The notes under the pieces are model-generated. The model searched no databases. It was not told the origin of the DNA and saw only the letters and a program-made list of their open reading frames with translations. Shown in pieces: positions 47,658 to 57,130 of a stretch of DNA of 64,000 nucleotides. This DNA is from Corynebacterium faecale (GTDB lineage Bacteria; Actinomycetota; Actinomycetes; Mycobacteriales; Mycobacteriaceae), in assembly GCF_030408735.1 (NCBI RefSeq), contig NZ_CP047204.1, positions 2,294,001 through 2,358,000 on the forward strand. Reading direction: 5' to 3'. A program made the position numbers and the translations under genes. Each line of letters starts with the position of its first letter. The first letter of the stretch is position 1.

Positions 47658-49832
47658 TCACATGTGCTTGACGCGGGAGTTGATCTCCGCCTGTTTGCCC
47701 TGGACCACCGGGCGTTTCATCGGAGCCCCGAGATAACCACACAGCCGGCGGGTGACCGATGCCTTGTCCTCATCGCGGTTGCCACAACCCGGGCAGACAT
47801 ACCCGTCAGCATCACAGCTGAACTCCCCTTCGAAATCGCAGAGGAAACAGGTATCCACCGGGGAATTGATGCCGAAATAACCGACATGCTCAAAAGCCTC
47901 ATCCCAGATCGCCTCAAAAGCTGAAGGGTTACGCAACAGGTTCGGAGCCTCGACGTAGAACATGAAACCGCCTGGGGTCAGGGGCATATAAGCAGTTTCA
48001 AAAGCAATCTTGTCCACGGGGTTGGTATCCAGGTAACTGGGGAAATGGAAGGAATTTTCATAGTAATTCCGGTCGTTGATACCCGGTAGCTCACCGAAAC
48101 GGGCGCGGTCCAACTCGGCGAAACGGTCACAGAGCGATTCCGACGGGGTGGCATAAACCGACAGATTGGCCGCAAACTGATCCTGGACTGACGCGACCCG
48201 GGCATTCATGTGAATCAGAATCCGACGGGACACGGCACGGTGTGCCTCAGTGGTGTGCCAGTGCTGCTCCCCTGTCAGCGCCACCATGGCGTTGTGAATC
48301 CCGATATATCCCATGGAGATGGATGATCTTTTGTGATTATCTCCCGTGTAGAAATCCCGCACACTGTTCTTGTTGCGGGGATCCCCCATGCCGCCCTGGG
48401 TGTACATGATGGGTGCGTGCTCCAGGTCCGCGGAGAGCACCACCTCCTCCCGGATCTTCAATGCCCGGATGGTCAGGTCAATGGCCTCATCCAAACCGGT
48501 GAAGAAGTCCTCCATGGACCCCTGTGCGGAGATGGCGATGCGGGGCAGGTTGATTGATACCACGCCCAGGTTATTGCGACCCAGCAGCTCATACTCCCCG
48601 AGAGCATTCTTCCACGGATGCAGGAAGGAACGGCATCCCATGGGTGTGATCAGCTGGCCGTCCTTGAGCTCCCGGATACGGGGTACCGACACCAGGTCCG
48701 GGTAGATCCGGCGCATGGAACACCGCATGGCAGCCTGCTTGATGTCGTAGTTGGGGTCCCCGGGGGCGTGGTTGATGCCCTCATCCACAAAGAAGAGGAT
48801 CTTCGGGAAGATCGCGGTTTCACCACTCATACCCTGCTCCCGCACCGCCAGGATCGACTTCTGAATTTCCCGGCCGGACCAGGACGTGCTCATGCCCAGG
48901 GAGATCGAGGTGAACGGGGTCTGTGCCGCTGAGGTGGTCAGGGTGTTCACCTGGTATTCAAAGGCCTGCATGGCGTCATGGATATCCCGGGAGGTCTTCC
49001 CCCTGGCCAACTGCTCCACCTCGGTCAGTCCGGCGTCCAGATACAACCGACGGTTCTTCTCCAGGGTCATCTCTGCATAGGGTTCCAGGAGACGATCGAT
49101 CTCATGGATGGAGATACCGCCGTACTGTTCTCCGGAGATGGCGCCGAGTAGCTGCACCAGAAGTGTGGCGGCCACCCCGATGGAACGTGGCGGTTCGATG
49201 CGCGCATTACCCAGTGTGAAACCGTGCGAGAGCATGAACTCAAAATCCGGCAGGGAGCAGTTGGGCATGGCGGCGAAGGGAGAACGGTCGAGGTCATGAA
49301 CATGGACGAGGCCCTTGATGTGGGCACGCCGGACATCCTCCGGCAGCATCTGTAGTCCCTTGGCTGTGGTCACCGCCCCGGCGAGGATTTCCCTCTGGGT
49401 GGTGAACGTCCTCGAATCCTTATTGCCATTTTCCGCCAGGAGCTTTTCATCCCGCTCCACCACCCGGGCGATTGCGCGGGCCACATCGGTGGAGGCGTCA
49501 ATCAATTCATCCTGTCCCCTCTTGTATTCACGGAAAGCCGCCAGCACCGCCGGGGAATGACTCAGGGTGTCTTCCACAATATGGAAGAGATCCACGCTGC
49601 TGATCGTGTTGTGTTCAGCTGCACGCCGGGTGATGGTTTCCACAATCTGATCCTTGGGCACCTGGAACTCCACACCGAAAACACGCTCTGCAGATTCCAG
49701 GTCATTGAGAATCTTGCGGGGGCGGTAGTCCACCACACGGCCGTCTTTTTTAAGCACCGAGATCCCTTTCGCTAAATTCTCGGTGTCAATGGCAGAGGTG
49801 GGGACCTGGTGGGTGGCAGGCGACAACATCAT
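47658..49832 (-). CDS. nrdD: Anaerobic (class III) ribonucleoside-triphosphate reductase
   Basis: 724 residues. An N-terminal ATP-cone (about 25-115) is followed by the glycyl-radical barrel. The C-terminus has the zinc cysteines (CFLC and CPGC, near 668-694) and the radical loop RRLCGYLGAP with Gly about 15 residues from the end of that segment. It makes deoxynucleotides without oxygen and is killed by air. The upstream region has several palindromes at 49855-49955. C. glutamicum itself, as I recall, has only the aerobic class Ib enzyme. Confidence 0.93.
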   Translation of the reverse strand: MMLSPATHQVPTSAIDTENLAKGISVLKKDGRVVDYRPRKILNDLESAERVFGVEFQVPKDQIVETITRRAAEHNTISSVDLFHIVEDTLSHSPAVLAAFREYKRGQDELIDASTDVARAIARVVERDEKLLAENGNKDSRTFTTQREILAGAVTTAKGLQMLPEDVRRAHIKGLVHVHDLDRSPFAAMPNCSLPDFEFMLSHGFTLGNARIEPPRSIGVAATLLVQLLGAISGEQYGGISIHEIDRLLEPYAEMTLEKNRRLYLDAGLTEVEQLARGKTSRDIHDAMQAFEYQVNTLTTSAAQTPFTSISLGMSTSWSGREIQKSILAVREQGMSGETAIFPKILFFVDEGINHAPGDPNYDIKQAAMRCSMRRIYPDLVSVPRIRELKDGQLITPMGCRSFLHPWKNALGEYELLGRNNLGVVSINLPRIAISAQGSMEDFFTGLDEAIDLTIRALKIREEVVLSADLEHAPIMYTQGGMGDPRNKNSVRDFYTGDNHKRSSISMGYIGIHNAMVALTGEQHWHTTEAHRAVSRRILIHMNARVASVQDQFAANLSVYATPSESLCDRFAELDRARFGELPGINDRNYYENSFHFPSYLDTNPVDKIAFETAYMPLTPGGFMFYVEAPNLLRNPSAFEAIWDEAFEHVGYFGINSPVDTCFLCDFEGEFSCDADGYVCPGCGNRDEDKASVTRRLCGYLGAPMKRPVVQGKQAEINSRVKHM

Positions 49833-49854
49833 CCGTCCTTTGTTTCGGGAAAGA

Positions 49855-49876
49855 CCGTGTAATTACACGGCTGTAA
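49855..49876. promoter_or_regulatory. Palindromes before nrdD
   Basis: CCGTGTAATTACACGG is a perfect 16-base palindrome (49855-49870). A third TGTAA half-site at 49872 forms a second inverted repeat (TTACA-CGGC-TGTAA). It lies 22 bases before the nrdD start, where an anaerobic or redox regulator would act. It does not fit the NrdR box. Confidence 0.5.
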
Positions 49877-49889
49877 CTGAACCCTATAC

Positions 49890-49955
49890 CCAATCAATTG
49901 GATTATCACATCACACAAATAGGTACACATACTACATGTTGGGGTGGCCACCCCA
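49890..49955. promoter_or_regulatory. Further palindromes upstream of nrdD
   Basis: CCAAT-CA-ATTGG (49890-49901) and TGGGGTGGCCACCCCA (49940-49955, perfect 16 bases). Their density suggests an elaborate control region. The remaining gap to tRNA-His (49956-50190) shows no gene. Confidence 0.4.
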
Positions 49956-50194
49956 GATCGCGCGCAGACCTAGTGCCACCAGCCCCGGCTTGCCATCACC
50001 GCGACCCGCTCCGATAAGTTCGCGCCATCAATCATGCGCAACCCACAGGGGCCCACATATAGACCCCATGCAGAGCCCCTCAAATGGGGTGATCGACCAC
50101 CACAGCAAGAACTTCCCCGCACCACAATGCAACTGATCGCCACAGCAACGATCTACGAACTTCCCCTCGGCTCACGTGCCCCCACCTGCCGTTT

Positions 50195-50222
50195 TTGTAA
50201 AAATACAAGTGTGGGCTAGAGT
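50195..50222 (+). promoter_or_regulatory. Promoter of tRNA-His
   Basis: TTGTAA (-35) and TAGAGT (-10) with a 16-base spacer, 27 bases before the mature tRNA. Confidence 0.45.
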
Positions 50223-50249
50223 TAATCTCGCTGCTTTCAAAGCGGTAAT

Positions 50250-50323
50250 GGTGGCTGTAGTTCAGCTGGTAGAGCACCAGGTTGTGATCCTGGGTGTCGC
50301 GGGTTCGAGCCCCGTCAGCCACC
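50250..50323 (+). tRNA. tRNA-His (anticodon GTG)
   Basis: 74 bases with the extra G at -1 pairing C73, which is the His identity element. Acceptor GTGGCTG/CAGCCAC, anticodon loop TTGTGAT. CCA is not encoded. It marks the right edge of the accessory block. Confidence 0.95.
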
Positions 50324-50335
50324 CCTAAGAAATAC

Positions 50336-50379
50336 AAAGTCAGGGCATCTTCTCCAATCGGAGAAGGTGCCCTGACTTT
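50336..50379 (+). terminator. Terminator after tRNA-His
   Basis: Stem AAAGTCAGGGCA/TGCCCTGACTTT continued by CTTCTCC/GGAGAAG, then TTTGCG. It shares the TCAGGGCA/TGCCCTGACTTTT core with the tRNA-Arg terminator 9 kb away. Confidence 0.88.
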
Positions 50380-50779
50380 TTGCGTGGGCAGATCCTGGGG
50401 GTTAAGGGACAAAAGTGTGCCTGTCCCAGGCCCATTGCAAGGGCCAGGCACAGTGATGGTGCTGACCCCACCCTCGACATGCTCGAAAATGCAAGGAGGA
50501 CCGCAACCCCCTACAGATTGCGGCCCTCGCCCCTACCGGATCCAGGCGGGGTAATCCCTCGCTCATCCCACTCTAGAAATGGGACTGAATCCGTGTCCCA
50601 CCCTAACATCGCCTAAGTTTTCTCAGAAAAGCCGGATGCGCCCCGGGGTCAAGCCATCGGGGATTCATTGCCCCTAAAATCAGTGGGTTCTGCACCGTAG
50701 CCGCGGTTTCCGGGTTAGATTTGGTGCCAGCCCACACTTTCCCACACGTGTTATGAATCTGGTCACGAGGAGCCCCTGC
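50380..50779. other. Gap of 400 bases with two hairpins
   Basis: No gene seen. Hairpins: TGTGCC...GGCACA with inner GGCCC/GGGCC at 50416-50452, and GAGG-CCGCAA...TTGCGG-CCTC at 50496-50528. The second hairpin could belong to a small RNA or a leader; no T run follows. The promoter of the hyi operon must lie in the right part. Confidence 0.4.
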
Positions 50780-51538
50780 ATGCCGAAGATCGCCGCGAAC
50801 CTGTCGCTTCTGTTCACTGAGGTCCCCTTCCAACAGCGGTTCCACGCCGCAGCTGATACCGGTCTATTCGATGCTGTTGAGTTCCAATTTCCCTATGATC
50901 ATGACCTGGATCAACTCACCAGCATTGCCCAAGAAGCCGGCCTGCCAGTCGCCCTCATCAACGCCCCACCCGGCGATAGTTTCGGGCTGGTAGCACTTGC
51001 TGACCAGAGCACTGCAGATTTCCGTGCCTCCATCGAACTCGCGCTGCGCTACGCCACCGCGCTGAAAGCCCCGAAGCTTCATGTGATGGCAGGTATCGCC
51101 GAACCATCACCGCGCACGAATGACATCTACCGCCGCAATATCACCACAGCGGCCCGCCTGGCAGCCGACGAGGGCATCCTCATCGTCGTGGAGCCAATCA
51201 GCCGTCAGAGCATCCCCGGGTACTATCTGCACAGCCTTGAGCAGGCCGTGGAACTGATCGAGGGCATCCCCAATGTGAAGATCCTCTTTGATATTTTCCA
51301 TATCCAGCGCATCCATGGTGATCTGACGCGTCGACTCACCCATATCTTCGAAGACGACCTGCTCGGCCACATCCAGATCGCAAGTGTGCCGGATCGCAGG
51401 GAGCCTGGTTCCGGTGAAGTCAATGACCATCATCTCTCCCAGCTCATTGACGCTCTCCCCTGGCCTGATCCGATCGGCGCCGAGTACCTCCCCGCCAGCG
51501 CCACCCACGAGGGACTCAGCTGGTTGCATGCCCTGTGA
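50780..51538 (+). CDS. hyi: Hydroxypyruvate isomerase (TIM barrel)
   Basis: 252 residues, xylose isomerase-like TIM barrel of the Hyi family: MPKIAANLSLLFTEVPF, then HVMAGIAEP and IVVEPISRQSIPGYYL with the metal Glu, and LFDIFHIQ. It interconverts hydroxypyruvate and tartronate semialdehyde in glyoxylate metabolism. ATG 50780 has GAGGAG nine bases ahead; a longer start at 50753 has none. Two plus-strand genes follow closely, suggesting an operon. Confidence 0.87.
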   Translation: MPKIAANLSLLFTEVPFQQRFHAAADTGLFDAVEFQFPYDHDLDQLTSIAQEAGLPVALINAPPGDSFGLVALADQSTADFRASIELALRYATALKAPKLHVMAGIAEPSPRTNDIYRRNITTAARLAADEGILIVVEPISRQSIPGYYLHSLEQAVELIEGIPNVKILFDIFHIQRIHGDLTRRLTHIFEDDLLGHIQIASVPDRREPGSGEVNDHHLSQLIDALPWPDPIGAEYLPASATHEGLSWLHAL

Positions 51539-51583
51539 CGTACCATTAGCCCGGTAGTGATCAATCAATATCAAGGAGTGTCC

Positions 51584-52384
51584 ATGGCATTGCCCATTCC
51601 CAGCCAGAGTGCCCGCGCGCTTGTCACCGGCGCAAGCCAGGGAATCGGTCTGGCGATCGCGAGGGATCTCGCCCGGTACGGCCATAACCTGATCCTGGTG
51701 GCCCGCCGCGGGGAGCTGTTGCAGGAGATCGCCGATGAGCTGGAATCCAAGCATGGCGTGATGGTGGAGATCCGGGCTGTGGACCTGGCGGACCGCACCC
51801 AGCGGGCGGAGTTGATCGGAGAGATCAGGGACCGCGAGATCAATATCATCATCAACTCCGCGGGCATCGCCAGTTTCGGTCCCTTCAAGGATCAGAACTG
51901 GGACTATGAGACCGCCCAGTTTGATCTGAACGCCACCGCGGTTTTTGAACTGACCAGGGCTGTCCTGGATGGCATGGTTGAGCGGGGCACGGGCGCGATC
52001 TGCAACGTGGGGTCAGCGGCCGGCAACGTACCGATTCCGAACAACGCCACCTATGTCCTGACCAAGGCCGGAGTCAACGCCTTCACCGAGGCCCTGCACT
52101 ACGAGCTCCGTGGCACGGGTGTCGCCTGTACCCTCCTGGCTCCAGGCCCGGTGCGGGATTCGGTGGTGCCGGAGGAGGAGCAGTCGATCATCGATAAGGT
52201 GGTGCCGGACTTCCTCTGGACCACGTATGAATCCTGTTCCGCAGAGACCCTCCGCGCGCTGTCCAAGAACCGACGTCGAGTGGTTCCAGGCCCCCTGTCC
52301 AAGGCCATGAATGCGATCTCCACGGTCGCTCCGACGGCAGTGTTGTCGCCGGTCATGGGCTGGGTTTATTCGAAGATGAGTTAG
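51584..52384 (+). CDS. Short-chain dehydrogenase/reductase
   Basis: 266 residues: ALVTGASQGIG for the cofactor site, NSAGIA, the Ser in CNVGSAAGN and YVLTKAG with Tyr-Lys. The C-terminus is membrane-prone (TVAPTAVLSPVMGWVYSKM), as in DltE/YqjQ-like SDRs. Substrate unknown. Its AAGGAG is eight bases before the ATG; a longer start at 51557 lacks a site. It stands between hyi and orn. Confidence 0.87.
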   Translation: MALPIPSQSARALVTGASQGIGLAIARDLARYGHNLILVARRGELLQEIADELESKHGVMVEIRAVDLADRTQRAELIGEIRDREINIIINSAGIASFGPFKDQNWDYETAQFDLNATAVFELTRAVLDGMVERGTGAICNVGSAAGNVPIPNNATYVLTKAGVNAFTEALHYELRGTGVACTLLAPGPVRDSVVPEEEQSIIDKVVPDFLWTTYESCSAETLRALSKNRRRVVPGPLSKAMNAISTVAPTAVLSPVMGWVYSKMS

Positions 52385-52396
52385 GAAGAGAACTTC

Positions 52397-53056
52397 ATGT
52401 CTGATGTTAATGGGAGCAACCGCTCCCCCGTGGCCGCACGCGATGATCGCCTGGTGTGGGTTGATCTGGAGATGACCGGCCTGGATCTGGAACACCATGT
52501 GATCGTGGAGGTCGCCGCCCTGGTGACCGATGCCAACCTCAATATCATCGGCGAGGGTGTGGATCTGGTTGTCCACGCCACCGACGAGGAACTGGCGCGG
52601 ATGGATGACTTTGTCACCAACATGCACGAATCCTCCGGGCTCACCCCGTTGATCCGGTCTTCCACGGTGTCGCTGAAAGAGGCGGAGGATGCTGTCCTCG
52701 CCCTGATCGAGGAGCATTGCGATCCCGCACACCCCGCTCCCCTGGCGGGTAATTCCATCGCCACCGACCGCGCGTTCATCCGTGAGCAGATGCCACGCCT
52801 GGATGCCGCCCTGCACTACCGCATGGTGGATGTGTCCTCGGTGAAGGAGTTGGCGCGTCGTTGGTACCCACGCGTGTATTACAAGCAGCCGGAGAAGGGC
52901 CTGTCGCACCGTGCGTTGGCCGATATCGTGGAATCCATCCGCGAGCTGGATTATTACCGTCGCTCATTCTTCGTGGCGGAACCCGGTCCCACCTCAGCGC
53001 AGTGCGATGAGGATGCCGCCGGTGCCACCGCGCGGTTCGCCAGCTATTTCGAGTGA
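52397..53056 (+). CDS. orn: Oligoribonuclease
   Basis: 219 residues, DEDDh 3'-5' exonuclease: [10 protein letters not shown] (Asp, Glu), the second Asp in [10 protein letters not shown], and [12 protein letters not shown] (His, Asp). It degrades the last 2-5 nucleotide RNA products and pGpG-type dinucleotides. It lies 12 bases after the SDR gene and overlaps the convergent esterase gene by 13 bases. Confidence 0.95.
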   Translation: MSDVNGSNRSPVAARDDRLVWVDLEMTGLDLEHHVIVEVAALVTDANLNIIGEGVDLVVHATDEELARMDDFVTNMHESSGLTPLIRSSTVSLKEAEDAVLALIEEHCDPAHPAPLAGNSIATDRAFIREQMPRLDAALHYRMVDVSSVKELARRWYPRVYYKQPEKGLSHRALADIVESIRELDYYRRSFFVAEPGPTSAQCDEDAAGATARFASYFE

Positions 53057-54297
53057 TTAAGGAGCCTGGTGAGTTCACTCAGCATGTGAACGCGCCACCA
53101 GGCCCAGTCATGTCCACCGCGGATGCCCTGCACGCGGACGTCACGGATATCACCGGAGAGGTCCTCTGCCAGCTTGTGGGATAAGCGCAGCATCTCGCCT
53201 TCGTATTCGCCTGCCTGCAGGTTGATGGAGACCCAGTTCTCCGCAGCGGAGAGCGCATCGGCGATATCAAAGCGCCAGAGGCTCGGTGACTGTGCGATGG
53301 CATGGCCGATGTCACCGTCGGAAAGCGCCAGCGCCCAGAGTGAGGCCAGGCCGCCGAAGCTGGCCCCGGAGATGATCGTGTCCTCCCCGCGCGGGGAGAC
53401 CGCAAAGTTGGCGCGGACGTGCGGCAGGATGGCGTCGATAAGCACATCGACCTGGCCACCTGGCACGCCGAGGTTATCCCAGCGGTGGTCAACGTCCCCG
53501 GAATCAAGCATGAGCACATGCACGGGCGGCATGATCCCGGCGCGGATCGCCGCATCGAGCTGCAGCGGCAGCCCCAGCGGGCCGTTCCAGTGCTGGCCAT
53601 CAAACAGGATCAGCAGCGGTGTCGTCTCGTCCGTGTCCGGGGCGTAGACCCAGAACCGCTCGCCGGCGAGCGTGCGCTCCTGCGTACAGATGCTTTGCGA
53701 CGCCCTCCCCCACCTGTCAGCCGGCGCGTCGGGGCCTTCAACGAGCGAGGAGTTCATCACGCGACCGATGTTGCGCTCATCCAGACGGCCATGTGCCATG
53801 GCTGCCCGCCGGACCTCGGCGCGGTCGGTGGATGCGCGCCACGGCGGCACCCCGTCATGGTCCCAGGAGGTGATGGTGTAGCTGGCACGCCAGTCCGCCG
53901 GCATCCGGAGGGTAAGCGTCCACAGATCGGAGCCTTCAAGGCGGTGCATCTCTGAATCGTGGACATGGGCATGGTCGAAGACACCATTGGCCCACATCAA
54001 CACATTCGTGGCCCCGGGGCTTTCCACCACCCAGGTGTAGAGGCGCATGTCAGGGTTGCCCTGCGGGTCCTCGGTGATGATGGGATTGGGTTGAGCGAGC
54101 GCGATGACAGCCATGTCGCCACACTGGCGGGCGGCCTGCTCACCACCCACGCTGAGCGCCTGCGACCACGCCTGCTCAATCGGCCCCGGAACCCGTGGAG
54201 AGGTACCGGAAAAGGTCGGGGGCACTGTTGGAGACAGCTCCTGGTGGGTGGAACCGAATCGGTCCACCCACTCCCTGGTCTGCCTCAACAGTGGCAT
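53044..54297 (-). CDS. Esterase of the enterochelin esterase (Fes) type
   Basis: 417 residues. An N-terminal Ig-like domain similar to Fes (about 60-180) is followed by an esterase D-type alpha/beta hydrolase (about 200-415). The nucleophile is in GASFGG, and GGHDWAWWR supplies the catalytic His. It may hydrolyse a catecholate siderophore, but no iron uptake gene or DtxR box is nearby, so the substrate is open. No signal peptide, so it acts in the cytoplasm. Confidence 0.82.
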   Translation of the reverse strand: MPLLRQTREWVDRFGSTHQELSPTVPPTFSGTSPRVPGPIEQAWSQALSVGGEQAARQCGDMAVIALAQPNPIITEDPQGNPDMRLYTWVVESPGATNVLMWANGVFDHAHVHDSEMHRLEGSDLWTLTLRMPADWRASYTITSWDHDGVPPWRASTDRAEVRRAAMAHGRLDERNIGRVMNSSLVEGPDAPADRWGRASQSICTQERTLAGERFWVYAPDTDETTPLLILFDGQHWNGPLGLPLQLDAAIRAGIMPPVHVLMLDSGDVDHRWDNLGVPGGQVDVLIDAILPHVRANFAVSPRGEDTIISGASFGGLASLWALALSDGDIGHAIAQSPSLWRFDIADALSAAENWVSINLQAGEYEGEMLRLSHKLAEDLSGDIRDVRVQGIRGGHDWAWWRVHMLSELTRLLNHSK

Positions 54298-54519
54298 CTA
54301 GTTTTATCCCCTTGGCTGTCTTGCTCGAACAATTTTTAAGCGTGAAAACATGCAATACCGGCAGTCAAACCCCTTTGGTGGCACCGCTGACTAAAACGTC
54401 TGGTGCCGGAGATTGTCCGCCGGTTGAAAAACAGATAATCAGTCTAGTTCAGACGATTGATGCAGGCAATATTAATAACCGGGCAGTGACTTAGCGTCAT
54501 CGGTACCCCCGGGGTGGTA

Positions 54520-55731
54520 TCACCATGCAGAGGTCTGGTCTGCGTTCCCCTCACCCCACACAGACCAGGGGATATTCCAATCCCCCAACCCGTCATAACC
54601 GCTCAGGGTGGTACCCACGGTGTTTTTCACCGTGACGATATCCCCGCGTTTCACGGTGTTCTGGAACCATTCAGCCGCCTCGGTGGAGACGTTGATGCAG
54701 CCGTGGGACACATTGGAATTACCCTGCTGCGCCGCAGACCACGGGGCCGCGTGGACATAGATCCCGGAATAGGACATCTGGGTGGCGAACTTCACCGGGG
54801 TCCGATATCCGCCCTGGTCATATCCCAGGCCAAACGTGGTGGAATCCATGATCATCGACGGGTTCCGGTCACCGATGATGTAGGTGCCATTCGGGGTTGC
54901 CCACTCCGACACATCACGACCGAGCGACACCGGAATGGTGCGCAGGAGGGCGCCATTTTCATAAACACTCATGGTCTTGGTGGCATCATCCACCACGGTT
55001 TCCACGCGGCTACCGATACTGAAGTTGGTGGCATTATCGGAGGCTCCCCACACACCATTGCCCAGTTCAGTGCCATAGAGATCCGCAGTGACGGTCACCT
55101 GCGTGCCGGGCTCCCAGTACTCCGCTGGGCGCCAGCGCAGTTCACTGTTGTTGAGCCAGAAGAAACCGCCCTCAACCTCAGGTGAGGTGGTGACGGTGAT
55201 CGCCTCCTCCGCGGCACGGCGGTCCGTGATCGGGGTTCCGAAACGGAAGCCAATCGTCTGACCGACGCCCACCACGGAATCAGCCAGCGGGGACAATGCG
55301 ACAGAGGTGGTCGCTGTCGGCTGCGTCGTGGCAAATACCGTGGTGCTGGTTTCACCGTTCCGGTCAGTGGCGGTGATGGTGTAGGTGCGGTTATAACCCA
55401 GCACCTCCGTGGTGGTCCAGGTGCGCTCGTCCACGCCGTACTCGGCTTCGACCTGGTATCCCTGCTCGTTGACCATGGTGACCTCTTCGAGGCCATCACC
55501 CAGGGACCTCACCACGATGGGTTCGGACGGGTCCACGCCGGTGGCATCATCATCAACCGAGGCCACCGGGGCTACTGCCTCCACCGTGTCGCCGGTGTCT
55601 GACGAGGACACCGCAGCGGCACCTTCCTGTGCGTGACCATTGCGTTCAATGGTGCAGCCACTCAGAACCAGTGAACCTGCCGTGAGCAATGCCAATAATG
55701 AACCCGTGACAACACCACGAACCCTCTTCAA
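54520..55731 (-). CDS. L,D-transpeptidase lipoprotein
   Basis: 403 residues from TTG 55731, which has GGAGGG nine bases upstream; a 22-codon longer frame would begin without a site. A signal peptide with lipobox LSGC comes first, then two Ig-like domains, then a YkuD catalytic domain with VSHGCINVS (His, Cys). The layout is that of mycobacterial LdtMt2-type enzymes that form 3-3 cross-links in peptidoglycan. A minor hairpin near 54502 may end it. Confidence 0.9.
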   Translation of the reverse strand: MKRVRGVVTGSLLALLTAGSLVLSGCTIERNGHAQEGAAAVSSSDTGDTVEAVAPVASVDDDATGVDPSEPIVVRSLGDGLEEVTMVNEQGYQVEAEYGVDERTWTTTEVLGYNRTYTITATDRNGETSTTVFATTQPTATTSVALSPLADSVVGVGQTIGFRFGTPITDRRAAEEAITVTTSPEVEGGFFWLNNSELRWRPAEYWEPGTQVTVTADLYGTELGNGVWGASDNATNFSIGSRVETVVDDATKTMSVYENGALLRTIPVSLGRDVSEWATPNGTYIIGDRNPSMIMDSTTFGLGYDQGGYRTPVKFATQMSYSGIYVHAAPWSAAQQGNSNVSHGCINVSTEAAEWFQNTVKRGDIVTVKNTVGTTLSGYDGLGDWNIPWSVWGEGNADQTSAW

Positions 55732-56065
55732 CTGTTTTCGCCCTCCTGGCAATAAAGCTTTGCACGTGACCTGATGGTTCAAGGATCCACAGGCCAATCA
55801 TGGGATAACGCTACAAGCTCACGAGCCCTTCAACGCAAATATCATTTAGACCATTCCAATAGTTTCCCAAATCGTTAGCGGAACGAAATGAAAAGCAATG
55901 GAGATCACAAATTTTAAGTATCCCGTCCCCTATCGTGGGCCAGAGGGGAAGTGTTACATCTTTCATGCGCCGAAGATCGGCTTTGACCTGCAGATTTTAC
56001 AAGGAACGAAGACAGCTGATATATTTTCTCTCGTTGCAAGCGAGGTCTTCATCTCACGCAGACTT
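55732..56065. other. Gap with the tRNA-Lys promoter
   Basis: No gene seen in these 330 bases. The left half is the upstream region of the L,D-transpeptidase gene; the right half holds a promoter candidate for the tRNA-Lys pair. Confidence 0.45.
55996..56025 (+). promoter_or_regulatory. Promoter of the tRNA-Lys pair
   Basis: TTTACA (-35) and TATATT (-10) with an 18-base spacer, 41 bases before the first tRNA-Lys. Confidence 0.5.
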
Positions 56066-56138
56066 GCGTCATTAGCTCAATTGGTAGAGCATCTGACTCT
56101 TAATCAGAGGGTTCGGGGTTCGATTCCCTGATGACGCA
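56066..56138 (+). tRNA. tRNA-Lys (anticodon CTT), copy 1
   Basis: 73 bases: acceptor GCGTCAT/ATGACGC, anticodon loop CTCTTAA, T loop TTCGATT. Identical to the copy 165 bases downstream. Confidence 0.95.
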
Positions 56139-56151
56139 CAGTAAAGAAATG

Positions 56152-56182
56152 AACCGCAGCCTGTATTACACAGGCTGCGGTT
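56152..56182 (+). terminator. Hairpin between the tRNA-Lys copies
   Basis: Stem AACCGCAGCCTG/CAGGCTGCGGTT with a seven-base loop, followed by TGCTTCTTG. It may end the first transcript partly. Confidence 0.7.
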
Positions 56183-56230
56183 TGCTTCTTGAATGTCACT
56201 GCGGGTAAGTTCATCTCAAGCAGACAACCT

Positions 56231-56303
56231 GCGTCATTAGCTCAATTGGTAGAGCATCTGACTCTTAATCAGAGGGTTCGGGGTTCGATTCCCTGATGAC
56301 GCA
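56231..56303 (+). tRNA. tRNA-Lys (anticodon CTT), copy 2
   Basis: Same 73 bases as copy 1. The 20 or so bases before it (TTCATCTCAAGCAGAC) nearly repeat those before copy 1 (TTCATCTCACGCAGAC), so the duplicated unit includes the leader. Confidence 0.95.
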
Positions 56304-56311
56304 CCATCAAG

Positions 56312-56353
56312 ATAACCCCCATGACCGTGAAATTTCACGATCATGGGGGTTAT
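56312..56353. terminator. Terminator after tRNA-Lys copy 2
   Basis: Stem ATAACCCCCATGA/TCATGGGGGTTAT with an inner GTGAAATTTCAC hairpin. It lies between the tRNA and the convergent lipoprotein gene. Confidence 0.75.
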
Positions 56354-56415
56354 CCCATTCCGCCACCGGCTCCACCCCGGGCCAAAGGCCCCGTTGTCCC
56401 GGATTCCTTGTGACG

Positions 56416-57093
56416 TTATGCTGGTTCGCCCACCTCAGCCAGCCCCGAGGTGACCTTATCCACCTGTGCGTCAAAGACCTGCTTCACCTCGTCCTCCGCG
56501 GTGCCCAGACCAGCCACCAGAACGTGGTGGTTCCCGAGATCCTCCAGCATCATCACGCTGGAGGATTCATTGCCTGGCGTGACCGTGATGTCAAAGATGA
56601 ATCCGGACGCATCCGAATCCAATGGGGTGAAGGTGTATTCCGCACCGGTTTCCTCATCCCGGATCGGGTCGGTGCAGGAATCAGCGATGTCACGGTAGAG
56701 ATCCGCCGGGGAGACATCCGTGTCCTCGACGGAGAACAGGGCCACGGCCACACCGGTGTCATCGCCGCGGTCGAGGTTGCGGGCTGCCGAACCGACGGTC
56801 GGAAGCTCTGCGGATTCGGCCGCCTGGAGTGCCTCACCGCAGGCCCCGTCGAATTTCTCCGCCTCGGCGACCACCACCAGGGGGATGCTCTCCCCCTCCA
56901 GAACGGTGTCATTGGCAGCGGTGGCGTCGGTCAGTCCACTCTCATCGGCTGTGAGCAGCATTTCCTGGAGTGCGGATCCACCCTGTGCCTCCACTGACTC
57001 CACACCATCGGAGCTGCCACAGGCACTCAGCATGGTGGCAAGGGCCAGTCCACCCGCCAGCAGGGTTGTGGAGGTGACGATCTTCTTGCTCAT
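56416..57093 (-). CDS. Lipoprotein of unknown function
   Basis: 225 residues with a signal peptide and lipobox LSAC near residue 22-25, so it is anchored on the outer face of the membrane. The mature part is acidic with two further Cys that may bond. No family recognised. AAAGGAG lies before the ATG. It follows the glutaminase gene by 37 bases in the same direction and is probably cotranscribed. Confidence 0.8.
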   Translation of the reverse strand: MSKKIVTSTTLLAGGLALATMLSACGSSDGVESVEAQGGSALQEMLLTADESGLTDATAANDTVLEGESIPLVVVAEAEKFDGACGEALQAAESAELPTVGSAARNLDRGDDTGVAVALFSVEDTDVSPADLYRDIADSCTDPIRDEETGAEYTFTPLDSDASGFIFDITVTPGNESSSVMMLEDLGNHHVLVAGLGTAEDEVKQVFDAQVDKVTSGLAEVGEPA

Positions 57094-57130
57094 GGCGGGC
57101 TCCTTTAAAAGGGTGGTGGTGATGCCTGGT

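Noticed and set aside
49833..49955. NrdR boxes before nrdD
   Set aside because: The palindromes run GTGT to ACAC, opposite in orientation to the ACAC-N8-GTGT NrdR consensus.
41178..50323. Attachment repeats for an integrated element at tRNA-Arg or tRNA-His
   Set aside because: No copy of either tRNA 3' end and no integrase gene seen in the block.
54298..54420. DtxR iron box before the Fes-type esterase
   Set aside because: No 19-base DtxR-like sequence could be seen.
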